From Salipaludibacillus keqinensis (GTDB lineage: Bacteria; Bacillota; Bacilli; Bacillales; Salisediminibacteriaceae): a stretch of 64,000 bases of DNA. The stretch is taken from assembly GCF_003226325.1 (NCBI RefSeq), contig NZ_PDOD01000002.1, positions 372,001-436,000 on the forward strand, written 5' to 3'. The translations under genes were made by a program, and so were the position numbers. Within the stretch, counting starts at the first letter, position 1, and the number at the start of each line of letters is the position of its first letter. Under the pieces are notes generated by a model that saw only the letters and a list, made by a program, of their open reading frames with translations, ran no database searches and was not told the DNA's origin. Positions 9,142 through 16,843 of the stretch are shown here, piece by piece.

Positions 9142-10194
9142 CTATGAAAATACTTTTGTAATAAATACGGTTGTCTCTCTCGCTAAATCGACTTCGTCGA
9201 AAAGGAAATCGTCGCCGTTTTGCCAGAACGTACGGACAATAGGGCGTTGGGGGAGTCCTTTATGCTGACCGGTGACAACACCGATTGCCCCGGTATTTAA
9301 TTTCACTTGAGTCCCTGACGGATAAAAGGCGATACAACGAAGAAATTTCCAGACAATGCTATGGTCATACCGAACATTTGTCAGACCCATGATCTGTTCA
9401 CAAGCTTCATGAGGGAACATTCCTTTCGCTTGCTCTCCGCGAGAGGTGAGATGATCATAATCATTTGCCACAGCCACAATTTTTGCTAAGAAATGAATGT
9501 CATTTGACTCCATTCCCCTTGGTTCACCAGATCCATCGACGTTCTCGTGGTGGGTTAAAGCGATATGGGCAGAAAGTGTGCTAATGTCAGCCGATTTTCT
9601 TAAAAGATTAAACCCTTTCCACGAATGATGCTTCATGAGCTCATCGTCGCGATCGTATCCGACGGGAATATCTTTTTTTCGAACACTTCCAACCAATTTT
9701 CCAATATCGTGTAACAATGCTCCTGTAGCTAATTCCTGAATGCGTTTTTTATTTAAACCTACTTGCACCCCTACCATGACTGACATGATACATACGTTTA
9801 CTAAGTGTACAAATAGCTGATTATCCTTCGTGCGAATATCCGTCAGGTGGAACAACACATCGGAATTCACCATCACTTCAGCAATCATTAGGTCAACCAC
9901 GTCACTGATTGCCTTCCCGTCAAGGGGTTTGTCTTGCTGGATGTATTGAATCGAATGGGCCACAGCTGAGACGGCTTTTCTTCTCGTCGTTTCAGACACC
10001 ACTTCTTCTACTTCCACATCTTCAAACCGATCGTCCTTGACGAATAACGATGAAACCCCCATCTGACGCAACTTAGAAATTAATCCAATCGTTAATGTGA
10101 CTCCCTCGTTCAAGAGAATTCGACCATCACTGGCAAAAATATGTCTGCCTAGTTTTTCACCTTGTTCCACTTTATCAATAAATACATATCTCAT
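9142..10194 (-). CDS. HD-GYP domain protein, putative cyclic-di-nucleotide phosphodiesterase
   Basis: 350 residues. The N-terminal third (about 1-120) resembles the DUF3391-like region in front of many HD-GYP domains. The HD-GYP core follows: LLHDIGK (about residues 160-166), KHHSWKGFNLLR, LTHHENVDGSGEPRG (about 216-230) and AVANDYDHLTS. The family degrades cyclic di-GMP or related dinucleotides at a metal centre. The name-giving GYP tripeptide is GEP here, while the HD, HHE and other metal-binding motifs remain, so activity is plausible but not certain. Starts at ATG 10194 after GAGGGCGG; 18 bp after the glutaredoxin-like gene, probably co-transcribed. Confidence 0.88.
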   Translation of the reverse strand: MRYVFIDKVEQGEKLGRHIFASDGRILLNEGVTLTIGLISKLRQMGVSSLFVKDDRFEDVEVEEVVSETTRRKAVSAVAHSIQYIQQDKPLDGKAISDVVDLMIAEVMVNSDVLFHLTDIRTKDNQLFVHLVNVCIMSVMVGVQVGLNKKRIQELATGALLHDIGKLVGSVRKKDIPVGYDRDDELMKHHSWKGFNLLRKSADISTLSAHIALTHHENVDGSGEPRGMESNDIHFLAKIVAVANDYDHLTSRGEQAKGMFPHEACEQIMGLTNVRYDHSIVWKFLRCIAFYPSGTQVKLNTGAIGVVTGQHKGLPQRPIVRTFWQNGDDFLFDEVDLARETTVFITKVFS

Positions 10195-10212
10195 TTAACC
10201 GCCCTCAAAATT

Positions 10213-10458
10213 TCATTTTCCAACATGTTCTTCAACAATCGATTGAAGATTCTTCTTATGAAAACCAATCACTTGGTGTTCTCCGTATAATGTCAGAGGC
10301 GTTCCGATAGGATTAATGGACTTCCATTCTGAAAAATGCCCCTCATTTTCCGAAATATTTCGCTCATCCACTTTCATCCTATGTTCATGTAAAAACGCAA
10401 TCACTTGCTCACAATAAGGACAGCCTTTACTAGTATAAACAATGACCTCTCCGTTCAC
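10213..10458 (-). CDS. Glutaredoxin-like thioredoxin-fold protein
   Basis: A small cytoplasmic protein with a thioredoxin fold: EVIVYTSKGCPYCEQV gives the CPYC redox motif near residue 14, and GTPLTLYG gives the cis-proline motif (TP) in the second half. Likely a thiol-disulfide oxidoreductase of the glutaredoxin/NrdH family. I start at the GTG at 10458 (MNGEVIVYTS, 81 residues) because GGGAG lies eight bases upstream; the longer frame starting at the GTG at 10473 has no ribosome site. It precedes the HD-GYP gene in the same transcript. Confidence 0.82.
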   Translation of the reverse strand: MNGEVIVYTSKGCPYCEQVIAFLHEHRMKVDERNISENEGHFSEWKSINPIGTPLTLYGEHQVIGFHKKNLQSIVEEHVGK

Positions 10459-10569
10459 CTGCACCACTCCCACCTGATAGGACTATATATTTAGTTTACT
10501 ACAGATGATTCCGATCAACTCCCTTTTTCTAAAAATACTTCAGTGGAATTTAGGCATGGGTAATAAGTC

Positions 10570-11664
10570 TTATAGTTGTGATTTTGATTCAGGTTGTTTA
10601 GGTTCTGTTTTCTCTGCATGATCATCCATATGAATACGTCTCGTAGGGTAAGCAATAGACACCCCTTCTTCTTCTAAGATCGACATGATTTCTAAATTTA
10701 CTTCTTGTTTAATTTCCATGTATTCCGTCCATAGAGTTGATTTCGTAAAGAAATAAAGAAAAATATCAAGACTGCTTTCGTTAAACTCACTGAACCGAAC
10801 AATGATCAGTTCTTGATCGATATCGTCCCTTTCTCTGAGCATCCCTTCAATCCGGGCCACGCAAGTATCCATCTTCTTTCTAGGGGTTAAATACTCAACA
10901 CCTAAATTAAAACTAATTTGTCTTTTGCCCATTTTCGACCAGTTCTCAATCGGCTCATTGGACAAAGTTGAGTTAGGTACGACGACCAATGAATCAGAAA
11001 AGGTTCTGATTTTTGTACTCCGAAAGGTAATATCTTCTACAAAACCGTTAACAGACGGTGTTTCAATCCAGTCGCCTAAAGTGAAGGGTTTCTCCGTAAT
11101 AATAATTACTCCTCCAATAAAGTTGCTAATAGAATCTTGAGCAGCAAGGGCGAAGGCTAGTCCGCCTATACCAAGACCTGCCACAAATCCATTCACGTTA
11201 TACCCCCACAGATCAGCAATAATGCTAAGAGACATCACCACGATGGCAAAGCGAATCAGTTTAGAAAGAAAGGGTAACAAGATTTGATCCACTTCAATTT
11301 CCAATTTCTTACCCACTCTAGTAAAGAGAGCTGAAGAGGAAGCAGAAAGGTTAAACAGCCCCCAGGCAATATGGAAAATAATCAATGACTGTAAAATCCT
11401 CATCACAGAAACGTCATAGGTGTGTGGAAAAGGAAGATAAACAAAAGCTGCATAAATACCGAGCACGACGAAAAAGGATCGCAGCGGTCGTTCAAAGGCG
11501 AGCAGCACATTCGTCACCACATGCGTCGGTGCTTTATTCGCTACACTTAAAATCAATTTAAAAACATACGTCGTGAAAATTTTTCTGAACACTAAAAATA
11601 ACAAAAAGATCCCTAATGCTATTAATAGTTCTCCCCAAGTGAAGGTATAGATCCAATGATTCAT
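10570..11664 (-). CDS. MscS-family mechanosensitive channel
   Basis: 364 residues with four or five N-terminal membrane helices. The pore-lining helix and the start of the beta domain (GLGIGGLAFALAAQDSISNFIGG, about residues 166-188) are typical of MscS, followed by a cytoplasmic beta/alpha-beta domain (ITEKPFTLGDWIETPSVNGFVEDITFRST). These channels open under membrane tension to release solutes after hypo-osmotic shock. The position next to the dap genes and ktrC resembles the B. subtilis ykuT neighbourhood. The C-terminal tail is charged and disordered (DDHAEKTEPKQPESKSQ). AAGGAG precedes the ATG. Confidence 0.93.
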   Translation of the reverse strand: MNHWIYTFTWGELLIALGIFLLFLVFRKIFTTYVFKLILSVANKAPTHVVTNVLLAFERPLRSFFVVLGIYAAFVYLPFPHTYDVSVMRILQSLIIFHIAWGLFNLSASSSALFTRVGKKLEIEVDQILLPFLSKLIRFAIVVMSLSIIADLWGYNVNGFVAGLGIGGLAFALAAQDSISNFIGGVIIITEKPFTLGDWIETPSVNGFVEDITFRSTKIRTFSDSLVVVPNSTLSNEPIENWSKMGKRQISFNLGVEYLTPRKKMDTCVARIEGMLRERDDIDQELIIVRFSEFNESSLDIFLYFFTKSTLWTEYMEIKQEVNLEIMSILEEEGVSIAYPTRRIHMDDHAEKTEPKQPESKSQL

Positions 11665-11710
11665 AAAATACTCCTTTTAAGTTAGCTTTAGATTCAGGTA
11701 GTTTCAGATG

Positions 11711-11738
11711 AAAAAGAACTCTCTATTCCTAAGAGAGT
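11711..11738 (-). terminator. Hairpin with T-run upstream of mscS
   Basis: Seven-bp stem ACTCTCT / AGAGAGT with a seven-base loop followed by CTTTTT on the minus strand, about 47 bp before the mscS start. No gene precedes it on this strand, so it is either an attenuator in the mscS leader or the terminator of a lost gene. Confidence 0.5.
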
Positions 11739-11923
11739 CCAAGTCTACATTCAAGAACATAAGTGCTTTTTAGTCCTATGTAAATTAAGAGCAGAACCGT
11801 AATAAGAAACGATAGTAACAGGACAGAAAGATGCAACATACCATAACTGTCACTCCATAATATCGCACTGACTACAGGACCATTCCCCAATTATTAAGAA
11901 TCTACGTCTTTTTTTATATTAAC

Positions 11924-11953
11924 TTGAATATTTATGACTGTAAATGATATACT
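11924..11953 (+). promoter_or_regulatory. SigA-type promoter of ktrC
   Basis: TTGAAT (11924-11929) and TATACT (11948-11953) separated by 18 bp, 35 bp before the ktrC ATG. Confidence 0.55.
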
Positions 11954-11988
11954 TTGTCATCATAATAGATATAAAGAAGGTACCTGAG

Positions 11989-12645
11989 ATGAAAAAACAA
12001 TTTGCAATTATCGGCTTAGGTCGATTCGGCACAAGTATTTGTAAAGAATTATATCATATGGGTCACGAAGTGCTGGCCATCGACAAGGATGAAAAAAAAG
12101 TCGAAGAGGCTAATCAATTTGCTACCCATGCCATCTACGCAGATGCAACGGACGAAGCATCCCTTATAAAAATTGGAATTCGAAACTTCGAACACGTTAT
12201 TGTAGCGATCGGTGAAGATATTCAAGCAAGCATATTATGTACCCTCCATTTAAAGGATTTAGATGTCCCGAAAGTATGGGTAAAAGCTCAGAACAGTTAC
12301 CACCATAAAGTATTGGAAAAGATCGGAGCAGATCGCATTTTCCACCCTGAGAAAGACATGGGAAATCGTATTGCCGAGTTTTTAACATCTGAGAAAGTAT
12401 TAGATTACATTGATTTATCTGCCGACTACAGCATTGTCGAAATTTTGGCAACGAAGAAAGTGAACGGTAAATCGTTAATCGATCTAGATGTTCGCGCCAA
12501 GTACGGTTGCACCGTCTTAGCCATTAAACAAAAAGGGAAAGTAGACGTGACCCCGAACCCTAATGACCCACTTCACCAAGGTGACATTTTCGTCGTCATT
12601 GGAAATAAAAGAGATTTAAGGCGATTCCAAGAAGGGGCTCTTTAA
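11989..12645 (+). CDS. ktrC: Potassium uptake regulatory subunit KtrC (TrkA family)
   Basis: A 218-residue cytoplasmic RCK protein that gates a KtrB/KtrD-type membrane subunit. The N-terminal RCK_N domain has the nucleotide-binding motif IIGLGRFGTSICKEL (about residues 6-20) and acidic Asp near 36 (VLAIDKDEKKVE); the RCK_C domain spans roughly 140-218. The family binds ATP/ADP or NAD(H), and its C domain binds cyclic di-AMP. I start at ATG 11989 rather than the upstream 11944 because the conserved MKKQFAIIGLG begins there. No membrane subunit is adjacent, as with B. subtilis ktrC. A strong terminator follows. Confidence 0.93.
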   Translation: MKKQFAIIGLGRFGTSICKELYHMGHEVLAIDKDEKKVEEANQFATHAIYADATDEASLIKIGIRNFEHVIVAIGEDIQASILCTLHLKDLDVPKVWVKAQNSYHHKVLEKIGADRIFHPEKDMGNRIAEFLTSEKVLDYIDLSADYSIVEILATKKVNGKSLIDLDVRAKYGCTVLAIKQKGKVDVTPNPNDPLHQGDIFVVIGNKRDLRRFQEGAL

Positions 12646-12704
12646 TAATCGAATGATAATAGAAGGATTCTTTGCCAGGAATGGCACTACAAGCACTTAT
12701 TTAG

Positions 12705-12736
12705 CTTTCTACTATACCAACAGTAGAAAGTTTTTT
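12705..12736 (+). terminator. Intrinsic terminator of ktrC
   Basis: Stem CTTTCTAC / GTAGAAAG with ten-base loop and six T, about 60 bp after the ktrC stop. Confidence 0.85.
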
Positions 12737-12881
12737 AACTTTACAAAATTGTCAAACTTTTTTAATGATAGCGGTTTCATTTCTCTTATCTACGTGGTTT
12801 AATATATTTATAGGGAGTAACATCTTGTACCATTGAACATCATTTCACTAAATTCCAACCACACTTTGGGGGTGCTAATGT

Positions 12882-13574
12882 ATGAATGCCATTGAATTAA
12901 ATAATGTAGTCAAACGTTTTTCGAACGGCTCTGATATGACGTTATTGTTTGAAGATATGAACTTAACCGTTCGCGAGGGGGAACTCGTTGTTATATCAGG
13001 CGAAGAAGGAATAGGTAAATCAACACTTTTACGAATGATCGCGGCCATGACACCTGCGAACAAAGGATCCGTCCAAGTTTTCGGTGAAGACTTAGTAAGT
13101 ATTAGAAAACGCACGGAATGGCGCTTAGCAAACATCGGCTACATTAATGACGAAGGCTGTTTAATGCCTTATTTATCGGCTAAACAAAATCTGTTAGTCG
13201 GTTTAAAAGAAGAAGATCCTCAGTACGCCGAACGAGAAAAAGAAGCGAAAGCCATTTTAGCGGATCTCGGCTTTTCTGAAGATAAATTCAAAGAGTCCAT
13301 CGAAGGACTAGATGATAAACATCAAATGCTTGCGACCATTGCTCGCATCCTAATGACCAGTCCGAAGATCATTTTAGCGGATGAACCGACGAAAGAGTTA
13401 GAAGGTGAAGATGGCGCAGCAGTCCTTGACAAGCTACTCCATTTCGCTAAAAAACAAGGATCAACAGTCATCATTGTCACGAACGATCCTTCCATCCATC
13501 ATTTAGCTGACCGTCACTTCACAGTCAGTAATCGCCAATTAGTTGAAATTGATAAGGATGAACAAGTTCATTAA
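12882..13574 (+). CDS. FtsE-like ABC ATPase with degenerate signature motif
   Basis: 230 residues, a single nucleotide-binding domain. Walker A is GEEGIGKST (about residues 41-49), Walker B is IILADEPT (about 166-173), and the switch region is VTNDPS. The ABC signature LSGGQ is not recognisable: the corresponding segment reads SIEGLDDKHQML. The layout otherwise resembles FtsE/LolD-type subunits that power MacB/FtsX-like permeases, but no permease gene is adjacent. Either it partners with a distant permease or has a non-transport role. GGGGGTG precedes the ATG at 12882. Monocistronic, with a terminator directly after. Confidence 0.8.
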   Translation: MNAIELNNVVKRFSNGSDMTLLFEDMNLTVREGELVVISGEEGIGKSTLLRMIAAMTPANKGSVQVFGEDLVSIRKRTEWRLANIGYINDEGCLMPYLSAKQNLLVGLKEEDPQYAEREKEAKAILADLGFSEDKFKESIEGLDDKHQMLATIARILMTSPKIILADEPTKELEGEDGAAVLDKLLHFAKKQGSTVIIVTNDPSIHHLADRHFTVSNRQLVEIDKDEQVH

Positions 13575-13582
13575 TCACAAAC

Positions 13583-13609
13583 AAAAGCCCACAAAGGATG
13601 TGGGCTTTT
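13583..13609 (+). terminator. Intrinsic terminator
   Basis: Eleven-bp perfect stem AAAAGCCCACA / TGTGGGCTTTT, five-base loop, right after the ATPase gene; it can also serve the small minus-strand gene at 13638. Confidence 0.88.
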
Positions 13610-13637
13610 CTCGTGTTCGCATATTGGTTAGCGTGGA

Positions 13638-13763
13638 TCAGGAGCCGTTTGAACCACTGTACATAATGGCTAAAATAGTTAGAACCGTATATGTAATAAC
13701 AACCGCCCCTGCGCCAAAAAGTAATAAGATAATCGCAGCTTTTTGGACTTTTCCCATTTTCAT
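13638..13763 (-). CDS. Small single-helix membrane protein (41 aa)
   Basis: A short gene with a good ribosome site (AAAGGTGTG before the ATG at 13763). The product starts MKMGKVQKAAIILLLFGAGA and has one membrane helix (about residues 9-34), a basic N-terminus and a short polar tail SGSNGS. It is not recognised as a named family. It converges with the FtsE-like gene at a shared terminator. The clean helix, the positive-inside charge and the ribosome site support it being real. Confidence 0.55.
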   Translation of the reverse strand: MKMGKVQKAAIILLLFGAGAVVITYTVLTILAIMYSGSNGS

Positions 13764-13940
13764 CACACCTTTTCATTTATCTGGTATACCGTAGATAGAT
13801 TATCGAACGCACCCTTCATCCATGCCATTCATTGGCCCATTCATGTTGAAGGTGACTTGTCTGTTATATCAACGTGACTTCATTTATAGCCTATATGATT
13901 TAAAGACTACTTACAAAAATATTTTCTTCGCTAAAATTCA

Positions 13941-14570
13941 TTATGCCAATAAATTCACAAAAAAGAAAGACATGAAGACCAAGGTAGCCGCTAGAAGAAA
14001 ACTTCCATGCCAAGTAAGGCGTTTAGTGAGACCTTGTCCAAGGTTTTGTTCACGTAATTCATCGATCGTCTCGTTTAACACTTCAGTTAAATAACTGGAC
14101 CTCCCTTTTCTTTTAATCTTTAAATGTATGGTGTTCTTCGATTCATCATTCATGGGGGACTCATCCCAGCTGAATGTTATTTTTTCATTGGTCTCTGGCA
14201 GTAAATAATCGAAGGGATTCTCATCTTCCTTTTGGTCTTTTGAAAACGTGACATGATAGAACTGGAAGTTCTTTTCGAGACTCTCTTCTACCTGTTCTTT
14301 TGACGTGTTATAAATGACTAAATGCTCTCTGCCTCTTATGAATATGAGAGCGGAGAAAATAATAATGAAAATGACAGCGGTTTGTAGAGTAAAGTATTCT
14401 ATGAAGATGTCTCGGTCAATATAAAAGAGTATCCCCGCTCCCACGAATGCCAAGACTGAAATACTCCAATGATTTTTATAATAAACTCCTTGCTTCATCC
14501 TCATCTGAATCCATTCAACCAGTCCAGTAAAATAAAAAATAATAAGCGGTATCAATAGGCTAACATACAT
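13941..14570 (-). CDS. Membrane protein, paralogue of the 16168-16794 product
   Basis: 209 residues: about three N-terminal membrane helices (residues 4-20, 35-52, 62-80), a cytoplasmic charged domain (about 85-180) and one C-terminal helix (about 188-207). The core contains ITFSWDESPMNDES and KRLTWHGSFLLAA. The protein encoded at 16168-16794 has the same length, topology and aligned motifs (LDWDVSPLNSD, KRLKWHGALLLAG), so the two are paralogues flanking the hsp20-yppG pair. I do not recognise a named family. It is divergent from hsp20, with a large repeat array between them. Confidence 0.7.
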   Translation of the reverse strand: MYVSLLIPLIIFYFTGLVEWIQMRMKQGVYYKNHWSISVLAFVGAGILFYIDRDIFIEYFTLQTAVIFIIIFSALIFIRGREHLVIYNTSKEQVEESLEKNFQFYHVTFSKDQKEDENPFDYLLPETNEKITFSWDESPMNDESKNTIHLKIKRKGRSSYLTEVLNETIDELREQNLGQGLTKRLTWHGSFLLAATLVFMSFFFVNLLA

Positions 14571-14656
14571 CTGGAAACCAACCTTTCTTATGAGGACTTC
14601 TTTGCTACTAACTTAGCGGCAGGTTAACGACGTTCAGATCATACACTTAACCTGTT

Positions 14657-15276
14657 CGTCGCTTATCTCTCATGTTAGCTACGTTCATGCCCTCTTTCTT
14701 ACGTTGAACGTCGCCAATCTCTCATGGTAGCTTCGTTCAAGCCCTCTTTCTAAGCTGTTCGTCGCCAATTTCCTATGTTAGCGACGTTCATGCCCTCTTT
14801 CTTACGTTGAACGTCGCCAATCTCTCATGTTAGCTACGTTCATGCCCTCTTTCTTACGTTGAACGTCGCCAATCTCTCATGTTAGCTACGTTCAAGCCCA
14901 CTCTCTTCGTTGAACGTCGCCAATCTCTCATGTTAGCTACGTTCATGCCCTCTTTCTTACGTTGAACGTCGCCAATTTCCCATGTTAGCGACGTTCATGC
15001 CCTCTTTCTAAGCTGTTCGTCGCCAACCTCTCATGTTAGCCACGTTCATGCCCTCTTTCTTACGTTGAACGTCGCCAATCTCTCATGTTAGCTACGTTCA
15101 TGCCCTCTTTCTTACGTTGAACGTCGCCAATCTCTCATGTTAGCTACGTTCAAGCCCTCTTTCTTACGTTGAACGTCGCCAATCTCTCATGTTAGCTACG
15201 TTCAGGCGCGCTTTATACGCTGTTCGTCGTCAATCACACTAATTTCCGCTACTTTCCAATCATCTTTCGCTTAAAT
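14657..15276. repeat. Array A: 12 tandem copies of a 51/52-bp palindromic repeat
   Basis: The CGTCG core of the left arm recurs at 14657, 14709, 14760, 14812, 14864, 14915, 14967, 15018, 15070, 15122, 15174 and 15225, always 51 or 52 bp apart. A typical unit has left arm GAACGTCGCCAA, a nine-base loop (TCTCTCATG), right arm TTAGCTACGTTC or TTAGCGACGTTC, then a pyrimidine-rich spacer (ATGCCCTCTTTCTTACGTT). Units with GCGACGTTC pair nearly perfectly. The array lies between divergent genes and no frame through it is coding. Confidence 0.9.
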
Positions 15277-15282
15277 TAAGCG
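15268..15282. promoter_or_regulatory. 15-bp perfect palindrome upstream of hsp20
   Basis: CGCTTAAATTAAGCG, a perfect inverted repeat centred about 79 bp before the hsp20 ATG and outside the repeat array. A possible operator; the regulator is unknown. Confidence 0.4.
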
Positions 15283-15353
15283 ATGCGCCCACTCAACTTG
15301 GCTGTCGGAAACATATAGTAATACAGGATAAATCGTGCCGAGGGGTGATCATA

Positions 15354-15794
15354 ATGAGCGAGCGTAAAAACAGGGATATTCAACCGATTCACGAGAAACC
15401 TTTTGGGGATATTTTACATTCAATGGATAACTTTTTCAATCAGGCGATTCAACACTTGCACAGTCCGAAGACGATCCCCGTTTATCAATATGAAACACGA
15501 GATCAGTATATTATTGAGGCTGAATTGCCGGGTATCAAGAGAGAGCAAATTAGATTAGATATTTATCAAAACTACGTTAAAATTGGCGTTCATAACGAAT
15601 CTTTCATTGAAAAAAAAGACGATACTAAAAGGAGCTTGGAGCAATCTCTTCGATATCAACGGGCCGATCGGATTGTGACTCTTCCCTTTGCCGTCAATGA
15701 AGAAGATGTAAAAGCGAGTCTATCTCAAGGGTTGTTAACGATCCGGATTCCAACCAAACGTAAGAGAATTCCAATTGACACGAAGGAGGTGTAA
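15354..15794 (+). CDS. Hsp20 / alpha-crystallin small heat-shock protein
   Basis: 146 residues. An ATP-independent chaperone that holds unfolding proteins. The alpha-crystallin domain runs from about residue 40 to 135 (YETRDQYIIEAELPGIKREQ at the start, GLLTIRIP near the end with the family's A-x-x-x-G-L-L/V signature, here ASLSQGLLTIRIP). A short C-terminal tail follows, with an I-P-I motif (KRIPIDTK) that contacts neighbouring subunits. I choose the ATG at 15354 (GAGGGGTG six bases upstream) over the GTG at 15345, which overlaps that ribosome site. It is followed 3 bp later by a yppG-like gene in one operon. Confidence 0.92.
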   Translation: MSERKNRDIQPIHEKPFGDILHSMDNFFNQAIQHLHSPKTIPVYQYETRDQYIIEAELPGIKREQIRLDIYQNYVKIGVHNESFIEKKDDTKRSLEQSLRYQRADRIVTLPFAVNEEDVKASLSQGLLTIRIPTKRKRIPIDTKEV

Positions 15795-15797
15795 GAA

Positions 15798-16133
15798 ATG
15801 TTCTTTCAACGTCCACAATCTTATCAACCATACGATTATCAACCACCCTATCATACACCGCCGCACCATTGGCATGGGCATCAACAGCCGCCTTTTTATC
15901 AGCAAGGGCCCTATCAAGGATATCCTCCTCAATATCATCAACAACAACCAGGAGGATACCCAGCACCATTTGCTCAGCAGAAACCTGCGTCCAAACTAAT
16001 GAGTGCTTTTCAAACGAATGAAGGAAAATTCGACTTTCAAAAAGCGATGACGACGATGGATCAAGTCGTCAAGACAGCCAATCAAGTCTCCCCCTTCGTG
16101 AAACAAGTAGGCAGCTTTTTCACAACGAAATGA
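15798..16133 (+). CDS. YppG-like protein
   Basis: 111 residues in two parts: a Tyr/Pro/Gln/His-rich N-terminal half (about residues 5-62) and a conserved C-terminal part with LMSAFQTNEGKFDFQKAMTT and VSPFVKQVGSFF. The C-terminal pattern matches the YppG family of Bacillus, which has no established function; the N-terminal composition resembles some spore coat proteins, but that is only a resemblance. AGGAGGTG gives a strong ribosome site and the gap to hsp20 is 3 bp, so translation is coupled. Terminator follows. Confidence 0.8.
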   Translation: MFFQRPQSYQPYDYQPPYHTPPHHWHGHQQPPFYQQGPYQGYPPQYHQQQPGGYPAPFAQQKPASKLMSAFQTNEGKFDFQKAMTTMDQVVKTANQVSPFVKQVGSFFTTK

Positions 16134-16141
16134 ATATATTA

Positions 16142-16169
16142 AAAGGAGACAAATAGGTCTCCTTTTTTT
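16142..16169 (+). terminator. Intrinsic terminator of hsp20-yppG
   Basis: Stem AAAGGAGAC / GTCTCCTTT with a six-base loop and seven T; it overlaps the end of the convergent gene at 16168. Confidence 0.88.
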
Positions 16170-16794
16170 ACATTGCTTGTATTGTGATATAGGAGAAAAT
16201 CAGAAACCCAGCTAAGAGCAACGCCCCATGCCATTTAAGACGTTTTTGAACGTCTTTTTCTGCCCCTCTTTTGATTAGAGTCTCTCTCAAATCAAACCAC
16301 TCGTTCTCCAATTCACTTGGCACCTTCCTTTGCAGTCGCACATGGACAGTATGAGCGAAATCGCTATTTAAAGGAGACACATCCCAATCGAGATTAAGCT
16401 TTTCTTTCGTATCTTCCAAGACGTATTCTATCTTTTTGCTTTGCTTGTTTATCTCTTTTGATACGCGCCCTTCATATGCTTTTAACTTATCATCAACCAC
16501 TCCCTCTACCTCTTTTCCAGATGATTGATAAACAGTTAGATGATAAACACCTGAGATTAAAGAGGAAATCATGTAAAACATTAATACAATACCTATCGCA
16601 ATAACTAACCAGACCTGATCAGATAAGTATGTGAAACTTAGGTAAATCAAAGTTACAAGCCCTATTCCCCCCAATAGATGTTGAATCCAGGGGAGTTTTT
16701 CTGAAACGCCATGCTTTCTGATCTGGAAGAACCGTACAATCCCTTCCACAAACGCAATAAAAAACGGGACAATTGTCAGCCATACGAAAAACAT
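16168..16794 (-). CDS. Membrane protein, paralogue of the 13941-14570 product
   Basis: 208 residues with helices at about 3-20, 35-55 and 62-82, a charged cytoplasmic middle (about 90-180) and a last helix near 188-206. It shares aligned motifs with the protein encoded at 13941-14570: a W-D-x-SP-x-N segment in the middle and KRLxWHGxxLLA before the last helix. No family name is recognised. The gene converges on the hsp20-yppG operon, so the two paralogues bracket that operon on the opposite strand. Confidence 0.7.
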   Translation of the reverse strand: MFFVWLTIVPFFIAFVEGIVRFFQIRKHGVSEKLPWIQHLLGGIGLVTLIYLSFTYLSDQVWLVIAIGIVLMFYMISSLISGVYHLTVYQSSGKEVEGVVDDKLKAYEGRVSKEINKQSKKIEYVLEDTKEKLNLDWDVSPLNSDFAHTVHVRLQRKVPSELENEWFDLRETLIKRGAEKDVQKRLKWHGALLLAGFLIFSYITIQAM

Positions 16795-16843
16795 TTAAAC
16801 ACCTCTAAGTTATGATAAAATAGTCGCTAAGGAGTTGATAGCA

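Larger units (their letters stand above)
11665..11988. other. Divergent intergenic region between mscS and ktrC
   Basis: About 320 bp holding a minus-strand hairpin with T-run (11711-11738) and a plus-strand SigA-type promoter for ktrC (11924-11953). Nothing else recognised. I cannot confirm or exclude a c-di-AMP riboswitch by eye. Confidence 0.5.

Noticed and set aside
14625-15230. Array A as a CRISPR array
   Set aside because: Whole 51-52 bp units repeat, spacers are not unique, and no cas gene is visible in the window.
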